In this document: positions 16,326 through 27,218 of the stretch, piece after piece
Layout: every line of letters begins with the position of its first letter
Numbering within the stretch: the stretch's first letter is position 1
Assembly (NCBI RefSeq): GCF_014641715.1
Contig: NZ_BMIG01000006.1
Span: forward strand, 1-64,000
Length of the DNA: 64,000 nucleotides
Source of the DNA: Polaromonas eurypsychrophila
Lineage (GTDB): Bacteria; Pseudomonadota; Gammaproteobacteria; Burkholderiales; Burkholderiaceae_C
Direction: 5' to 3'
The notes under the pieces: model-generated
What the model saw: the letters and a program-made list of their open reading frames with translations, nothing else
Database searches by the model: none
Told to the model about the DNA's origin: nothing
Made by a program: the position numbers and the translations under genes

Positions 16326-16850
16326 TTAAATCTTCCATTTCTCCATGAGCTGCGCCGGACGCAGCGCGTCGTACCCTTCGAAGGGCTGATGGATCCAGGG
16401 GTTCGTCGGCAAAAACTCGACCGAATAATCGGGCTGAAAGGTCGACACGCCCTTGGTCCAGATCACCGCGCTGCGCAACTCGGTGATTGGCTTGTAGTTG
16501 TTGCGCAGCTGGTGGATTACGGCGTTGAGGGTGTGACCGGTGTCAGCCAGGTCGTCGACCAGTAGCACCTTGCCGGCGATTTCACCCTTGGGTGTGGTGA
16601 TGAAACGTGCGATGTCCAGGTTGCCTTGTGTCATGCCCGCGTCTGCGCGGTAAGAGCTGGTGGACATGATGGCCAGCGGCTTGTCGAAGATACGCGAGAG
16701 GATGTCGCCGGGCCGCATGCCGCCGCGGGCCAGGCACAGGATGGTGTCGAACTGCCAGCCGGACTGGTGGATCTTGATCGCCAGCTTTTCAATCAGGTTG
16801 TGGTATTCGTCATAACTGACGTAAAGGTGTTTGCCGTCTTCGGTCAACAT
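16326..16850 (-). CDS. Purine phosphoribosyltransferase (hypoxanthine/xanthine-guanine type)
   Basis: 174 residues. The PRPP-binding loop VLLVDDLADTGHTL lies near 94-107 and an ARGGM motif near 42; both are typical of type I phosphoribosyltransferases. Together with the position just downstream of purA on the same strand this suggests salvage of hypoxanthine, xanthine or guanine. Which base it prefers cannot be read from the sequence. Full length from ATG 16850. Confidence 0.85.
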   Translation of the reverse strand: MLTEDGKHLYVSYDEYHNLIEKLAIKIHQSGWQFDTILCLARGGMRPGDILSRIFDKPLAIMSTSSYRADAGMTQGNLDIARFITTPKGEIAGKVLLVDDLADTGHTLNAVIHQLRNNYKPITELRSAVIWTKGVSTFQPDYSVEFLPTNPWIHQPFEGYDALRPAQLMEKWKI

Positions 16851-16863
16851 GGAAAATGCTCCT

Positions 16864-16922
16864 GATTTGATAGCTGATTACGCAAGACCGTCAAGGGGTG
16901 GAGGCCGATTTGACTGATTTTT
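16864..16922. repeat. Dispersed ~60-bp repeat, intergenic copy
   Basis: Reads TTTGATAGCTGATTACGCAA, then GGGGTGGAGGCCGATTTGAC. It fills most of the gap between purA and the phosphoribosyltransferase gene. Confidence 0.65.
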
Positions 16923-16932
16923 GCAAGGTGGC

Positions 16933-18279
<1,347 letters not shown>

Positions 18280-18323
18280 TTACTCGTTAAGAATGGATGG
18301 GGAAATGCGGACGCGTACGCCGA

Positions 18324-19538
18324 TCAGGCGGGCGTTTTGGCGAGTTGCCGGACCTGCCACTGGCCGGCCAGGCTGACCAGCTCGCGGTCGCAATCGAATT
18401 CGTCGACTTCATGCTCGTGACCGGGCAACACGCAGGCCACGGTATCGCCGCCGGCACGCAGTTTGGCAATGGCAGCACGCAGGCCGGCATCCTCACCCCA
18501 GGGCGCACGAATCGCAGGCCGCAGCGGTTTGGGCAACAGCACGCTGACCAGCTCCTTCAGGTCCAGACTGAAGCCGGCCGCCGGGCGATTGCGCCCGAAC
18601 ACCGCGCCGACCTCGTCGTAGCGGCCGCCGCGCACCAGCTCGGCGCCCTGACCGCCGTCTCGCTGGCCATGGCCGTAGATGGCAAAACGTGTACCACTGT
18701 AATAGGCATAACCGCGCAGGTCGGCCAGGTCGAAGGCGATGCGGACGGGTCCGGCCAGTGCCTGCACATGGGTCGCCAGCCATTTCAGGTTCTGCAGCGC
18801 CCTCAGCGCTTCGGGTACCGCTTTGAAGGCCTTTTCAGCCTCTGCCAGCACCTTGTCGTCGCCATACATCTGCAGCAACATCAGCAGGCCCTGACGTGCT
18901 GCAGAAGGCAGCTCGCCGTTGAGGCTGGCCATCAGGCTGGCGAGTTCGCTGGCATCCTTCGCGGCCAGGGCGGCGTGGATGCGCGCCAGCATGGAAGGAC
19001 TGATCCTGGCGCCAGCCAGCAGGCTGCTGACGATGCGCACATCGGCCATGTCGACAGAAAGTTGCGTGACCCCGGCGGTGCTTAGACCTTCGAGTGCCAG
19101 CAACTGGGCTTCCAGATCGGCTTCGAGCCCGGCATGTCCGTAAATCTCGGCGCCGAACTGCAGCGGCTCGCGCGTCGCATGCGGCCGGTCGGCGCGGGTG
19201 TGCAGCACCGGCCCGCAGTAACACAGGCGGGCCACACCCTGGCGGTTGAGCAGGTGGGCATCGATGCGCGCCACTTGCGGTGTGGTGTCGGCGCGCAGGC
19301 CCAGGGTGCGGCCGGAGAGCTGGTCCACCAGCTTGAAGGTCTGCAGATCCAGTGCTTCACCGGTGCCGGTCAGCAGGGATTCGAGGTGTTCGAGCAGCGG
19401 CGGCATGACCAGCTCGTAGCCGTAGCTGCGAGCCGTGTCGAGAAACAAACGGCGCAACTCCTCGATGTGACGCGCCTCGGAGGGCAGGACATCGGCAATT
19501 TGATCCGGCAATTGCCATGATGACGACCAGGCGGGCAT
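18324..19538 (-). CDS. hisZ: ATP phosphoribosyltransferase regulatory subunit
   Basis: About 404 residues. It resembles histidyl-tRNA synthetase ([44 protein letters not shown]) but lacks the anticodon-binding end. HisZ activates the short form of HisG in the first step of histidine synthesis. It is distinct from the true hisS at 27219. ATG at 19538 ([13 protein letters not shown]) fits the family start; an ORF extension to 19616 has no similarity. Confidence 0.92.
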   Translation of the reverse strand: MPAWSSSWQLPDQIADVLPSEARHIEELRRLFLDTARSYGYELVMPPLLEHLESLLTGTGEALDLQTFKLVDQLSGRTLGLRADTTPQVARIDAHLLNRQGVARLCYCGPVLHTRADRPHATREPLQFGAEIYGHAGLEADLEAQLLALEGLSTAGVTQLSVDMADVRIVSSLLAGARISPSMLARIHAALAAKDASELASLMASLNGELPSAARQGLLMLLQMYGDDKVLAEAEKAFKAVPEALRALQNLKWLATHVQALAGPVRIAFDLADLRGYAYYSGTRFAIYGHGQRDGGQGAELVRGGRYDEVGAVFGRNRPAAGFSLDLKELVSVLLPKPLRPAIRAPWGEDAGLRAAIAKLRAGGDTVACVLPGHEHEVDEFDCDRELVSLAGQWQVRQLAKTPA

Positions 19539-19653
19539 GTATTTATCGTGCGCTGTTAAAAACAGGATTTTACCGGGCTTGAGCCCGGTTTTCGGCCGGG
19601 CGGTGACCGGATGCACCGTGTGGGCGCAAATAGCTGCAACTTGATGCGGCGCC

Positions 19654-19842
19654 CTAAAGCAGAAATAGCATCCAGGCCAGGCCAGCGCCCATGCTGCACA
19701 AGCCGAAGAAGCGGATCTGGCCGTTGCTCATGGTCAGGATTTGCTCAAACATGCGGCGCCAGCCGCCCGGTGAGAGAAAAGGAAAGAGGCCCTCCAGGAC
19801 CAGCAGGCAGGCCAAAGCCAGCCAGAGCGTGCTGCTGTCCAG
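19654..19842 (-). CDS. DUF2065 small membrane protein, apparent CTG start
   Basis: 62 residues. The sequence [50 protein letters not shown] matches the DUF2065 family, whose members are about 60 residues with two membrane helices. The gene lies between hflC and hisZ, its usual place. No ATG, GTG or TTG stands at the family start. A CTG at 19840-19842 does, eight bases after the hflC stop and preceded by GTAGG. An internal TTG would remove half of the first helix. The function is unknown; the location suggests a link with HflKC at the inner membrane. Confidence 0.75.
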   Translation of the reverse strand: MDSSTLWLALACLLVLEGLFPFLSPGGWRRMFEQILTMSNGQIRFFGLCSMGAGLAWMLFLL

Positions 19843-19849
19843 GAAAAAC

Positions 19850-20746
19850 CTACTTCTTCGCCGGGGCGCTGCCCGCGCCGGCGCCGCGCATGGCCTTGAA
19901 GAATTCGGACGAAGGATCGATCACCATCACGTCGCTTTTCTTCGCAAAGCTGGCCTTATAGGCATCCAGGCTGCGGTAGAACTGGGCGAACTGCGGGTCG
20001 CGGCCGAAGGCGTCGTTGTAGACCGAAGCGGCCTGGCCGTCGCCTTCACCCTTGATCTTCTGGGCATCGCGATAGGCGTTGGCAATCGTCACCTCGCGCT
20101 GGCGGTCTGCATCGGCGCGGATTTTCTCGCCTTCGGCGGCACCGGTGGAGCGCAGCTCGTTGGCCACGCGTTTGCGTTCGGCTTCCATGCGGCGGTAGAC
20201 CGACTCGGTGATGGCTTCGACATAGTCCGCGCGGGTCAGGCGCACGTCGACAATCTCAATTCCCCAGCTCTTGCTCTTGACGTTTTCCTGCACCTGGCGC
20301 TGAACCTCGACCATAAGGGATTCGCGCTTGGTGGAGATCAGCTCACGAACCGTACGCTTGCTGATCTCTTCCTGGAAAGCGTTGCGTACCTCCCTGCTGA
20401 GCTGGTTGGCGCCGGCTTTTTCGTCTGCCCCCAGCGCACGGATGTATTCAGACGGATTGGAGATGCGCCAGCGCAAATACCAGTCGATCACCAGCCGCTG
20501 CTTTTCTGCGGTCAAAACAGGCTCCGTGTCGGTGCTGTCGAGCGTCAACAAACGCTTGTCCAGGTATTTGACGTCCTGAAACGGCGGCGGCAACTTGAAG
20601 TTGAGGCCAGGCTCGGTGATGACTTCCTTGATTTGGCCAAGTGCGTAAATCACACCATACTGGCGTTGATCAACCACAAACAGCATGGAACTGGCCAGTG
20701 CGAGCAGCACCAGCAGGGATGAGGCAATAAATCCAACTCGGTTCAC
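19850..20746 (-). CDS. hflC: FtsH protease modulator HflC
   Basis: 298 residues, one N-terminal membrane anchor and a SPFH/prohibitin domain (VDQRQYGVIYALGQIKEVI; ADADRQREVTIANAYRDAQ). With HflK it forms the periplasm-facing cage around the membrane protease FtsH. It starts with GTG at 20746, preceded by AGAGGA. It is 12 bases downstream of hflK and followed closely by the DUF2065 gene. Confidence 0.95.
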   Translation of the reverse strand: MNRVGFIASSLLVLLALASSMLFVVDQRQYGVIYALGQIKEVITEPGLNFKLPPPFQDVKYLDKRLLTLDSTDTEPVLTAEKQRLVIDWYLRWRISNPSEYIRALGADEKAGANQLSREVRNAFQEEISKRTVRELISTKRESLMVEVQRQVQENVKSKSWGIEIVDVRLTRADYVEAITESVYRRMEAERKRVANELRSTGAAEGEKIRADADRQREVTIANAYRDAQKIKGEGDGQAASVYNDAFGRDPQFAQFYRSLDAYKASFAKKSDVMVIDPSSEFFKAMRGAGAGSAPAKK

Positions 20747-20758
20747 GATCTTGTCCTC

Positions 20759-22189
20759 TTAACGGGTTTCGCGATCGCGGGTGCGTGCTGCATCCCGGAC
20801 GCGTGGATCAACGGTGCTGGCAGGCACGCCGGAGTTCAAGGGCACGCTGGCGACCCCTGGCACAGTGGCGGCATCGCTGCTAGCAGCAGGTCCGCTCTGG
20901 GCCGACTGCTGCATGATCTTGTCGAGCGGCAAATACAGCAGGTTGGAGCCCTGTTTGGAATCGACCAGTACCTTGGTGACGTTGCTGTACACCTGCTGCA
21001 TGGCGTCGGTGTACATGCGATCGCGGGTCACCTGGGGCGCCTTCTGGTACTCGGCAAGCACCGAGCGGAAGCGTTGTGCATCACCCTGAGCCTGTGCCAC
21101 GATGCGGGCCTTGTAGGCTTCGGACTCTTCCTTCAGGCGCGAGGCCGAACCCACAGCCCGCGGAATCACGTCATTAGCGTAGGCCTGGGCTTCATTTTTG
21201 GCACGCTCGCGCTCCTGGCCCGCCTTGAGCACATCATCGAAGGCGGGCTGGACCTGCTCGGGTGGCCGCACGCCACCTTGCTGCATGTTGATGCCCACGA
21301 TCTCGACACCGACCTTGTAGCGGTCCAGAATGGTCTGCATCAATTTGCGCACCCTCGGACCGATCTGCTCACGCTCTTCCCCGAGTGCTGCGTCCATGCG
21401 CATTTTTCCGACCACTTCACGCACGGCGGTTTCAGCAGCTTGCACCACCGCATCTGCCGGATTTTTGCTTTCAAACAAATAGGCGCGCGCGTCGCTCAGG
21501 CGGTACTGGACGGCGAACTTGATTTCCACGATGTTTTCGTCTTCTGTCAACATCGCCGACTCACGCAGCCCGGTGGATTTGACAATGCTGTCCCTGCCGA
21601 CATCGACCGACCGGGTCTGGGTGACCACCAATGTTTCGTGTCGTTGTATGGGATACGGCAAGCGCCAGTTGAAACCGGCCCCTTGCGTTGATTTGAATTT
21701 GCCGAACTGGGTGATCACGGCCTGCTGGCCCTCTTGCACGATGAAAAACCCGGTGCCCAGCCAGATCAGTACGGCCACCAGCGCGATCAAACCCACACCG
21801 ATACCAGCACTTTTCATGTCAGGCTGGAAACCGCCAGGGCCGCCGCTGCCACCACCGCCACCCAAACCGCCAAGTCCCCGGGTGCGCTGGCCGGACTTGT
21901 TGCCGCCAAACAGGCCGCCGAGCTTGCGGTTGAAGTCACGCCACAACTCATCCAGATCGGGCGGCCCCTGGTTCGGGCCCTGGCCTTGCGGCGGAGGGCG
22001 GTTGGGTGCCGGTGGCTTGGGGGGCGCCGGCTCATCGCGTCCAGCCTCTGGCTTGTTTTCGTCCGGACCCGCCTTGTTGTCGTCGTCGCGGCCCCAGCGG
22101 GGGTCATTCAAATTGAACATCCCCCGCAGGCGTTGCCCCAGTCGGGCCGGTAGGGTCGTCAGTGTCTGTAGCACAGGGTTCAGGTTCAT
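20759..22189 (-). CDS. hflK: FtsH protease modulator HflK
   Basis: About 476 residues. A Pro/Gly-rich, charged N-terminal part (about 1-140) is followed by one membrane helix (ALVAVLIWLGTGFFIVQEG) and an SPFH domain (EQVQPAFDDVLKAGQERERAKNEAQAY region). It pairs with HflC. ATG 22189 (MNLNPVLQTL) is chosen because the family usually starts there; ATG 22213 would add eight residues and has GGAGT just upstream. The gene follows hflX with almost no gap. Confidence 0.93.
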   Translation of the reverse strand: MNLNPVLQTLTTLPARLGQRLRGMFNLNDPRWGRDDDNKAGPDENKPEAGRDEPAPPKPPAPNRPPPQGQGPNQGPPDLDELWRDFNRKLGGLFGGNKSGQRTRGLGGLGGGGGSGGPGGFQPDMKSAGIGVGLIALVAVLIWLGTGFFIVQEGQQAVITQFGKFKSTQGAGFNWRLPYPIQRHETLVVTQTRSVDVGRDSIVKSTGLRESAMLTEDENIVEIKFAVQYRLSDARAYLFESKNPADAVVQAAETAVREVVGKMRMDAALGEEREQIGPRVRKLMQTILDRYKVGVEIVGINMQQGGVRPPEQVQPAFDDVLKAGQERERAKNEAQAYANDVIPRAVGSASRLKEESEAYKARIVAQAQGDAQRFRSVLAEYQKAPQVTRDRMYTDAMQQVYSNVTKVLVDSKQGSNLLYLPLDKIMQQSAQSGPAASSDAATVPGVASVPLNSGVPASTVDPRVRDAARTRDRETR

Positions 22190-22233
22190 GGAATCAGGCT
22201 CATTTTTTTTCATTACTCCGACATTGTGCCCAA

Positions 22234-23415
22234 TCACGAGACAGCCTCACTGATTTGGGGGGTATCTTCGGCCGGCGGCAGCGCTGCATGCCGGGCCAGC
22301 AACTCGCGCAGCAGGGGCAAGCCTTCCCCGCTCTGGGCACTGACAAACACGCGCTCGACGCGTTTACCGGTATCGGAAAACGCATCCTTGACCTCGAAAC
22401 TGTCACTCAATTGCAGCGGCCAGCGTGATTTTTCAAGGGCATCGAGCTTGTTGAACACCAGGATCTGCGGCACATCGGCAGCACCAATCTCAGCCAGCAC
22501 GCGCTGCACCTGCTCGATCTGCTCCAGATGGTCCGGGTTGGCGCCATCGACCACATGGATCAGCAGGTCCGCATCGGTGGCCTCTTGCAAGGTGGCAGCA
22601 AACGCATCAATCAATCCGTGCGGCAGGTCCCGGATAAATCCCACGGTGTCGGACAGCGAGACCGAACGCGCCGCATCACCCAGGTAGAGCTGGCGCGTGG
22701 TGGTGTCCAGCGTGGCAAACAACTGGTCGGCTGCGTAGGCGCGGGCCTTGACCAGCGCATTGAACAGCGTGGATTTGCCGGCGTTGGTATAACCGACCAG
22801 CGAGACCGTGAAGGCATTGCGCCGCTCGCGCTGGCGGCGCTGGGTTTGCCGCTGCTTCTTGACTTTGACCAGGCGTTCCTTGGTGCGCTTGATGGACTCA
22901 CCGATCATGCGCTTGTCGAGTTCGATCTGCTTCTCGCCGGGGCCACCGCGTACGCCGGCACCGCCAGTTTGCCGCTCCAGGTGGGACCAGCGCCTGACCA
23001 GGCGTGTGGACAAATACTGCAGGCGCGCCAACTCCACCTGCAGCTTGCCCTCGTGGCTGCGCGCGCGCTGGCCAAAAATTTCAAGAATCAGCAAGGTGCG
23101 GTCGTTGACCGGAAGACCCAGCACCCGCTCCAGGTTGCGCTGCTGCGCGGGGCTCAGGGACTGGTCGAACAGGATTTCGCTGGCACCGGTTTCCAGTGCC
23201 AGCATTTTGATTTCGTCGGCCTTGCCGCTGCCGATGAACAGCGCCGCATCGGGCGCGCGGCGCTTGCAAACCACGCACGCAACCGGCTGCAGGCCGGCCG
23301 TCTGGGCCAGCAAGCCCAGCTCTTCCAGGCCGGCATCAAAATTGGGAACACCTAAATCAACCCCGACCAGGATGGCCAGGGGGGCCGATGTAGCGGGAGT
23401 GTCCAGAGGCCTCAG
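22234..23415 (-). CDS. hflX: Ribosome-associated GTPase HflX, apparent CTG start
   Basis: About 393 residues. The HflX N-terminal domain ([33 protein letters not shown]) is followed by a GTPase domain with P-loop [14 protein letters not shown] and NKLD. HflX splits stalled ribosomes. Family similarity ([20 protein letters not shown]) continues upstream of the first usable TTG (23313). Between it and the in-frame stop at 23437-23439 there is no ATG, GTG or TTG. The best candidate is CTG at 23413-23415, which overlaps the hfq stop as CTGA, with GGAAAG nine bases upstream. Translational coupling to hfq is likely. Confidence 0.9.
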   Translation of the reverse strand: MRPLDTPATSAPLAILVGVDLGVPNFDAGLEELGLLAQTAGLQPVACVVCKRRAPDAALFIGSGKADEIKMLALETGASEILFDQSLSPAQQRNLERVLGLPVNDRTLLILEIFGQRARSHEGKLQVELARLQYLSTRLVRRWSHLERQTGGAGVRGGPGEKQIELDKRMIGESIKRTKERLVKVKKQRQTQRRQRERRNAFTVSLVGYTNAGKSTLFNALVKARAYAADQLFATLDTTTRQLYLGDAARSVSLSDTVGFIRDLPHGLIDAFAATLQEATDADLLIHVVDGANPDHLEQIEQVQRVLAEIGAADVPQILVFNKLDALEKSRWPLQLSDSFEVKDAFSDTGKRVERVFVSAQSGEGLPLLRELLARHAALPPAEDTPQISEAVS

Positions 23416-23663
23416 CTGACTGGGCTTTCCGGAGCTTCAGCCGCAGCGAAGTTGACGGCACGACCGGGAACAATGGTCGAAATCGCGTGCTTGTAAACCA
23501 TCTGGGTGACGGTATTGCGCAGCAGCACAACGTATTGATCGAAAGATTCGATCTGGCCTTGAAGCTTGATGCCGTTAACGAGGTAAATCGAAACCGGCAC
23601 ATGCTCACGGCGCAAAGTGTTGAGGAACGGGTCCTGCAACAGCTGACCTTTGTTATTGCTCAC
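23412..23663 (-). CDS. hfq: RNA chaperone Hfq
   Basis: 83 residues. The Sm1 and Sm2 motifs are intact ([51 protein letters not shown]). Hfq is a hexameric ring that joins small RNAs to mRNAs. The start is GTG at 23663 with GGAAAA upstream; longer frames add non-homologous sequence. The short acidic C-terminus ([11 protein letters not shown]) is normal for betaproteobacteria. Its stop overlaps the likely hflX start. Confidence 0.97.
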   Translation of the reverse strand: MSNNKGQLLQDPFLNTLRREHVPVSIYLVNGIKLQGQIESFDQYVVLLRNTVTQMVYKHAISTIVPGRAVNFAAAEAPESPVS

Positions 23664-23731
23664 GATATTTTCCGTGTTCAAGAGTTGATAGAACTTCACC
23701 TTACCACAGGCCATCCGCCGCAAATGTAGGT

Positions 23732-25075
23732 TTAAGCTGAATCTTTGTCGGCGAAAGGGTTGCTCGACGATTTCATCTGGATGCGCAGCGGCGTGCCAAC
23801 CAGTTCGAACTCCTTGCGAAAGCGCCCTTCCAGGAAGCGCTTGTAGGAATCCGTCACGTGTTCCAGCGAATTGCCATGCACGATGATGATGGGCGGGTTC
23901 ATGCCGCCCTGGTGGGCATAACGCAGCTTGGGTCGGAACATGCCGGCGCGCTGCGGGCTCTGAAACTGCACCGCCTCCAGCAACAGGCGGGTCAGCACGG
24001 GGGTGGACATCTTGCGGTTGGCCGAGGCGTGGGCCTGGACGATGGATTTCCAGACCGGGCCCAGACCCTGACGCTTGATCGCTGAAATATTGTGGATGGA
24101 CGCAAATTTCAGAAAAGACAGGCGCGTCTCGACAGAGCGCTCAAGGGTTTCACGCTGGTAGCTGTCCACCGCATCCCATTTATTGACCGCCAGCACCACG
24201 GCACGACCGCTTTCCAGGATGTAGCCGGCAATGTGGGCGTCCTGGTCGGTCACACCCTGGGTCGCGTCCAGCAGCAGCAGCACCACATTGGCGCTTTCAA
24301 TGGCCTGCAAGGTCTTGACCACGGAGAATTTCTCAATCGCCTCGAACACCTTGCCCTTGCGGCGAAGCCCGGCGGTGTCTATCAGCTCGAACTTCTGGCC
24401 GGCTTTTTCAAACGGCACCGAAATCGCGTCGCGCGTCGTGCCCGGCTGGTCAAACGCCACCAGCCGTTCCTCACCAAGCCAAGTGTTGATCAGCGTCGAT
24501 TTACCGACATTGGGACGGCCGGCAACCGCAAGTTTGATCACGGTCGGGTCGGCGGGTTCACCCTCCTCGTCCGGATCCGGCAGATTCAGCGGCTGCAGAG
24601 CCAGCTCAGCCAGGGTGCGCATGCCCTGGCCATGGGAGGCGGACACGGCAAGAACTTCGCCGAGGCCGAGCTCGAAAAACTCGGACAGTTGCACCCCTTC
24701 AGTCATGCCCTCGGCCTTGTTGGCCGTCAGCACCGTCGGTTTGCCCAGCTTGCGCAAATACCTGGCGATTTCATGGTCCTGGGCGTTCACGCCAGCGCGT
24801 GCATCGACCACAAACACGACGACGTCGGCCTCGGCCACCGCCTGCCGGGTCTGCTTGGCCATTTCCTTGTAGATACCGTCGATGGCCTTGGGCTCAAAGC
24901 CGCCGGTATCGATGACGATGAACTCTTGTGAGCCCAGACGGCCGTTGCCGTAATGGCGGTCCCGCGTCAGACCGGCATAGTCGGCCACAATTGCGTCGCG
25001 CGACTTGGTCAGCCGGTTAAAAATCGTCGATTTACCCACATTGGGGCGACCGACCAGGGCGAGAACAGGTTTCAC
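23732..25075 (-). CDS. der: Ribosome-assembly GTPase Der (EngA)
   Basis: 447 residues with two tandem GTPase domains, each with GRPNVGKST (near residues 8-16 and again near 183), and a C-terminal KH-like domain. Der acts in 50S subunit assembly. It starts with GTG at 25075 ([14 protein letters not shown]); the frame extends upstream into repeat DNA without similarity. It lies downstream of bamB, as in many proteobacteria. Confidence 0.96.
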   Translation of the reverse strand: MKPVLALVGRPNVGKSTIFNRLTKSRDAIVADYAGLTRDRHYGNGRLGSQEFIVIDTGGFEPKAIDGIYKEMAKQTRQAVAEADVVVFVVDARAGVNAQDHEIARYLRKLGKPTVLTANKAEGMTEGVQLSEFFELGLGEVLAVSASHGQGMRTLAELALQPLNLPDPDEEGEPADPTVIKLAVAGRPNVGKSTLINTWLGEERLVAFDQPGTTRDAISVPFEKAGQKFELIDTAGLRRKGKVFEAIEKFSVVKTLQAIESANVVLLLLDATQGVTDQDAHIAGYILESGRAVVLAVNKWDAVDSYQRETLERSVETRLSFLKFASIHNISAIKRQGLGPVWKSIVQAHASANRKMSTPVLTRLLLEAVQFQSPQRAGMFRPKLRYAHQGGMNPPIIIVHGNSLEHVTDSYKRFLEGRFRKEFELVGTPLRIQMKSSSNPFADKDSA

Positions 25076-25094
25076 TAAATGGGCATTCAAGGCG

Positions 25095-25270
25095 GAGAGA
25101 TCAGCCCCTTCGGGGCAGCGAAAGAAACGAAGTGACAAGCGCGCGGGTCAGCTCTTCCCAAGCCGGGGCCGCGGATCCGCCTTCGCCGGTCCGCAGGCGC
25201 AGCGCCCCTTGTTCCTGTGCAAGGGGCAGCGCAACGCCGAAGGCGCACGAAGTGACAAGCATGGGGGCCA
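25095..25270. repeat. Intergenic repeat related to 32785-32946
   Basis: The gap between bamB and der holds GCCCCTTCGGGGCAGC, then CAAGCCGGGGCCGCGGATCC, CGCAGGCGCAGCGCCCC, and ends GAAGTGACAAGCATGGGGGC. The same blocks in the same order lie between ndk and rlmN (32785-32946). It contains several short GC hairpins. Confidence 0.7.
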
Positions 25271-25274
25271 CCAT

Positions 25275-26441
25275 TTACTCAGGGGCAAAACCGTACACGG
25301 CGCCTGATCGGTTCACGGTAATCAAGGTGTTGGCAGCCAGCACCGGCGAAGCCGCCACTGGCGAGCCGTCGGTGCTGAGGCGGTTCATCACGGAGCCGTC
25401 GGCGCGCGACAGCAGGTGGATGAAACCGGCTGAATCGCCAATGGCGATGGAGCGTCCCACCACCACCGGTGAGGTCAGGTTGCGGTAACGCAGACGGTCC
25501 GTGCTCCAGGCACTTTCGCCATCGGCGCGGCGCCAGGCCAGCACCCTGCCGTCGGCTTCGGTGCCAAACACCAGGCTGTCGTCGCCGTCCACGCCTTGGG
25601 CGCCGTTGGCGGGTTTGCTCCACAGCAAGGTGCCGCGCCCGGCGTCGACGCAGCCGACGCTGGCCTGGAAGGCCCTGGCGCACACCGTGTTGGCGTCGCG
25701 GCTGACGGTACCCACGAGGTCCACCAGGCGCTCCACATCATTGATGCCACGCGGCGAAGCAATCGGTGCTTCCCAGCGGATGCTGCCGTTGAGAGGGTTC
25801 AGCCCGGTCAGCCGGCCGGCTAGCCCGACCACCAGCGTGTCGCCGACAGCCAACATGACGCCGGACTGCCGCAGCACGAGCGGCTCGCTCGGACGCTGCT
25901 GGGTCCAGAGCTTACGCCCGGTCTGGCCGTCAAAGGCATTGACCGAGCGGTCGGCGGCCAGCACAAAGACCCTTCCGCCAGCGACAAAAGGTGAGCTGAA
26001 AGCCTGCGCCGCCAGTTTTTGGCGCCACATTTCGCGGCCACCGGCAAGGGCCACCACTTCGTTGGCGCGTGTGACCACAGCAGCCAGTTGACCGTCGCTG
26101 CCGACACCGGCGGCAATCGGCGTGCCGATGTTGGTACGCCAGAGGTCGCGCCCGGTTCGGGCGTCCAGCGAAGCCACCGTGCCGTCCGCACTGGCGACCA
26201 CCACCGCGTCACCAGCCACCTCGACTTCGAGCGGGAAGCCGACTTCACCAATGCGGGCGGTCCAGGCTTGGCGAACCGGCACCAGCGCAACCACCGGCTG
26301 CAATTCGGCCGGCTGCGGTTTCTTGACAGAGCCGCCAAAGAATCCGCTGAACATCGAACAACCGGACAACAGTGCTATTAAAACAATAGTTACTGGCGCT
26401 TTACCAGCATGGGCCAGAGGCCTAAAAGACTTGAAAATCAC
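25275..26441 (-). CDS. bamB: Outer membrane assembly lipoprotein BamB
   Basis: 388 residues. A lipoprotein signal peptide ends in the lipobox LLSGC (Cys28), followed by PQQ-type beta-propeller repeats (DARTGRDLWRT, DGQTGRKLWTQ). BamB is part of the BAM complex that inserts beta-barrels. It starts with GTG at 26441, overlapping the stop of the preceding gene (GTGA). Unusually, residues about 3-22 of the signal peptide are encoded by a copy of the dispersed ~60-bp repeat (26373-26434). bamD is also in this window. Confidence 0.94.
   Translation of the reverse strand: MIFKSFRPLAHAGKAPVTIVLIALLSGCSMFSGFFGGSVKKPQPAELQPVVALVPVRQAWTARIGEVGFPLEVEVAGDAVVVASADGTVASLDARTGRDLWRTNIGTPIAAGVGSDGQLAAVVTRANEVVALAGGREMWRQKLAAQAFSSPFVAGGRVFVLAADRSVNAFDGQTGRKLWTQQRPSEPLVLRQSGVMLAVGDTLVVGLAGRLTGLNPLNGSIRWEAPIASPRGINDVERLVDLVGTVSRDANTVCARAFQASVGCVDAGRGTLLWSKPANGAQGVDGDDSLVFGTEADGRVLAWRRADGESAWSTDRLRYRNLTSPVVVGRSIAIGDSAGFIHLLSRADGSVMNRLSTDGSPVAASPVLAANTLITVNRSGAVYGFAPE
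26373..26434. repeat. Dispersed ~60-bp repeat inside bamB signal peptide
   Basis: Reads TGCTATTAAAACAATAGTTA, then CTGGCGC, then GCATGGGCCAGAGGCC. It aligns with the intergenic copy at 14232-14296. Read on the minus strand it encodes most of the hydrophobic signal sequence of BamB just before the lipobox. Confidence 0.7.
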
Positions 26442-27148
26442 TGCTTGACCTCCGGGGCGGACGCGGGAGAAACTGCAGCGGCTGCTGCAGGGACGGACAA
26501 TGCCGCTGACGGATTGACTCCGAGCGCATTGAGTTTGACTTCGACCAGGCGTCGGTACTCGGTGCGCTCGTCCATGCCTTTGTAGGCTTTTTCGTATTCA
26601 GCTTTGGCTTCGCTTTTTTTGCCTTGCGCAGCAAATATGTCGCCACGCCGGTCTGCCACCAGCGCCGTAAAATCCTTGGGGAAGGTGCCAGATAGCTGCT
26701 GCAGCGCTTCGTCATGGGCCTTGGCTTCAAGCAGCACTCCCGCCAGGCGCAGTTTTGCAATTGCCTGGTAACCCTCATCAGCACTTTTGCCGGCCACCCA
26801 GGCCAGGGCCGCCTTGGCGCCATCGATATTGCCCTTGTCGTAATAGGTCTTGGCAGCCAGCAGCCCGGCCTGCTGCGCAAATGCCGTGCCACCGAACTTG
26901 TCCTTCATGTCGGCCAGCGAGCGATCCAGACGGCTTGCGTCCCCGGACGTGGCTGCACGTTCCACCTCGTCATACATGATGGCGGCCTGCGCCTGCTGAC
27001 TACGCTGCCAGTATTGGTAACCGTTCCATGCGGCAAAGCTGCCGAAGATAACAATCAGGCCCCAGGTAATCAGGTTGCCGTATTGCTTCCAGAAGTGCTT
27101 GAGCTCGTCAAGCTGCTCCTGTTCTTCCAAATCGAGATGTTTTGCCAT
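26438..27148 (-). CDS. YfgM/DUF2133-type TPR membrane protein
   Basis: 236 residues. A short cytoplasmic N-terminus (MAKHLDLEEQEQLDELKHFW), one membrane helix (LITWGLIVIFGSFAAW), then a periplasmic TPR-like helical domain and an Ala/Pro-rich tail. This matches YfgM, an ancillary partner of the SecYEG translocon and periplasmic chaperones. It lies between hisS and bamB exactly as yfgM does in E. coli. It starts with ATG 27148 and overlaps bamB by four bases. Confidence 0.88.
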   Translation of the reverse strand: MAKHLDLEEQEQLDELKHFWKQYGNLITWGLIVIFGSFAAWNGYQYWQRSQQAQAAIMYDEVERAATSGDASRLDRSLADMKDKFGGTAFAQQAGLLAAKTYYDKGNIDGAKAALAWVAGKSADEGYQAIAKLRLAGVLLEAKAHDEALQQLSGTFPKDFTALVADRRGDIFAAQGKKSEAKAEYEKAYKGMDERTEYRRLVEVKLNALGVNPSAALSVPAAAAAVSPASAPEVKQ

Positions 27149-27218
27149 AAAGCGCTTCTTGTTCTGTCCGATGATGTATGTTGATGCCCAACAAGGAATG
27201 TCGATTGTAGGGTGCGGG

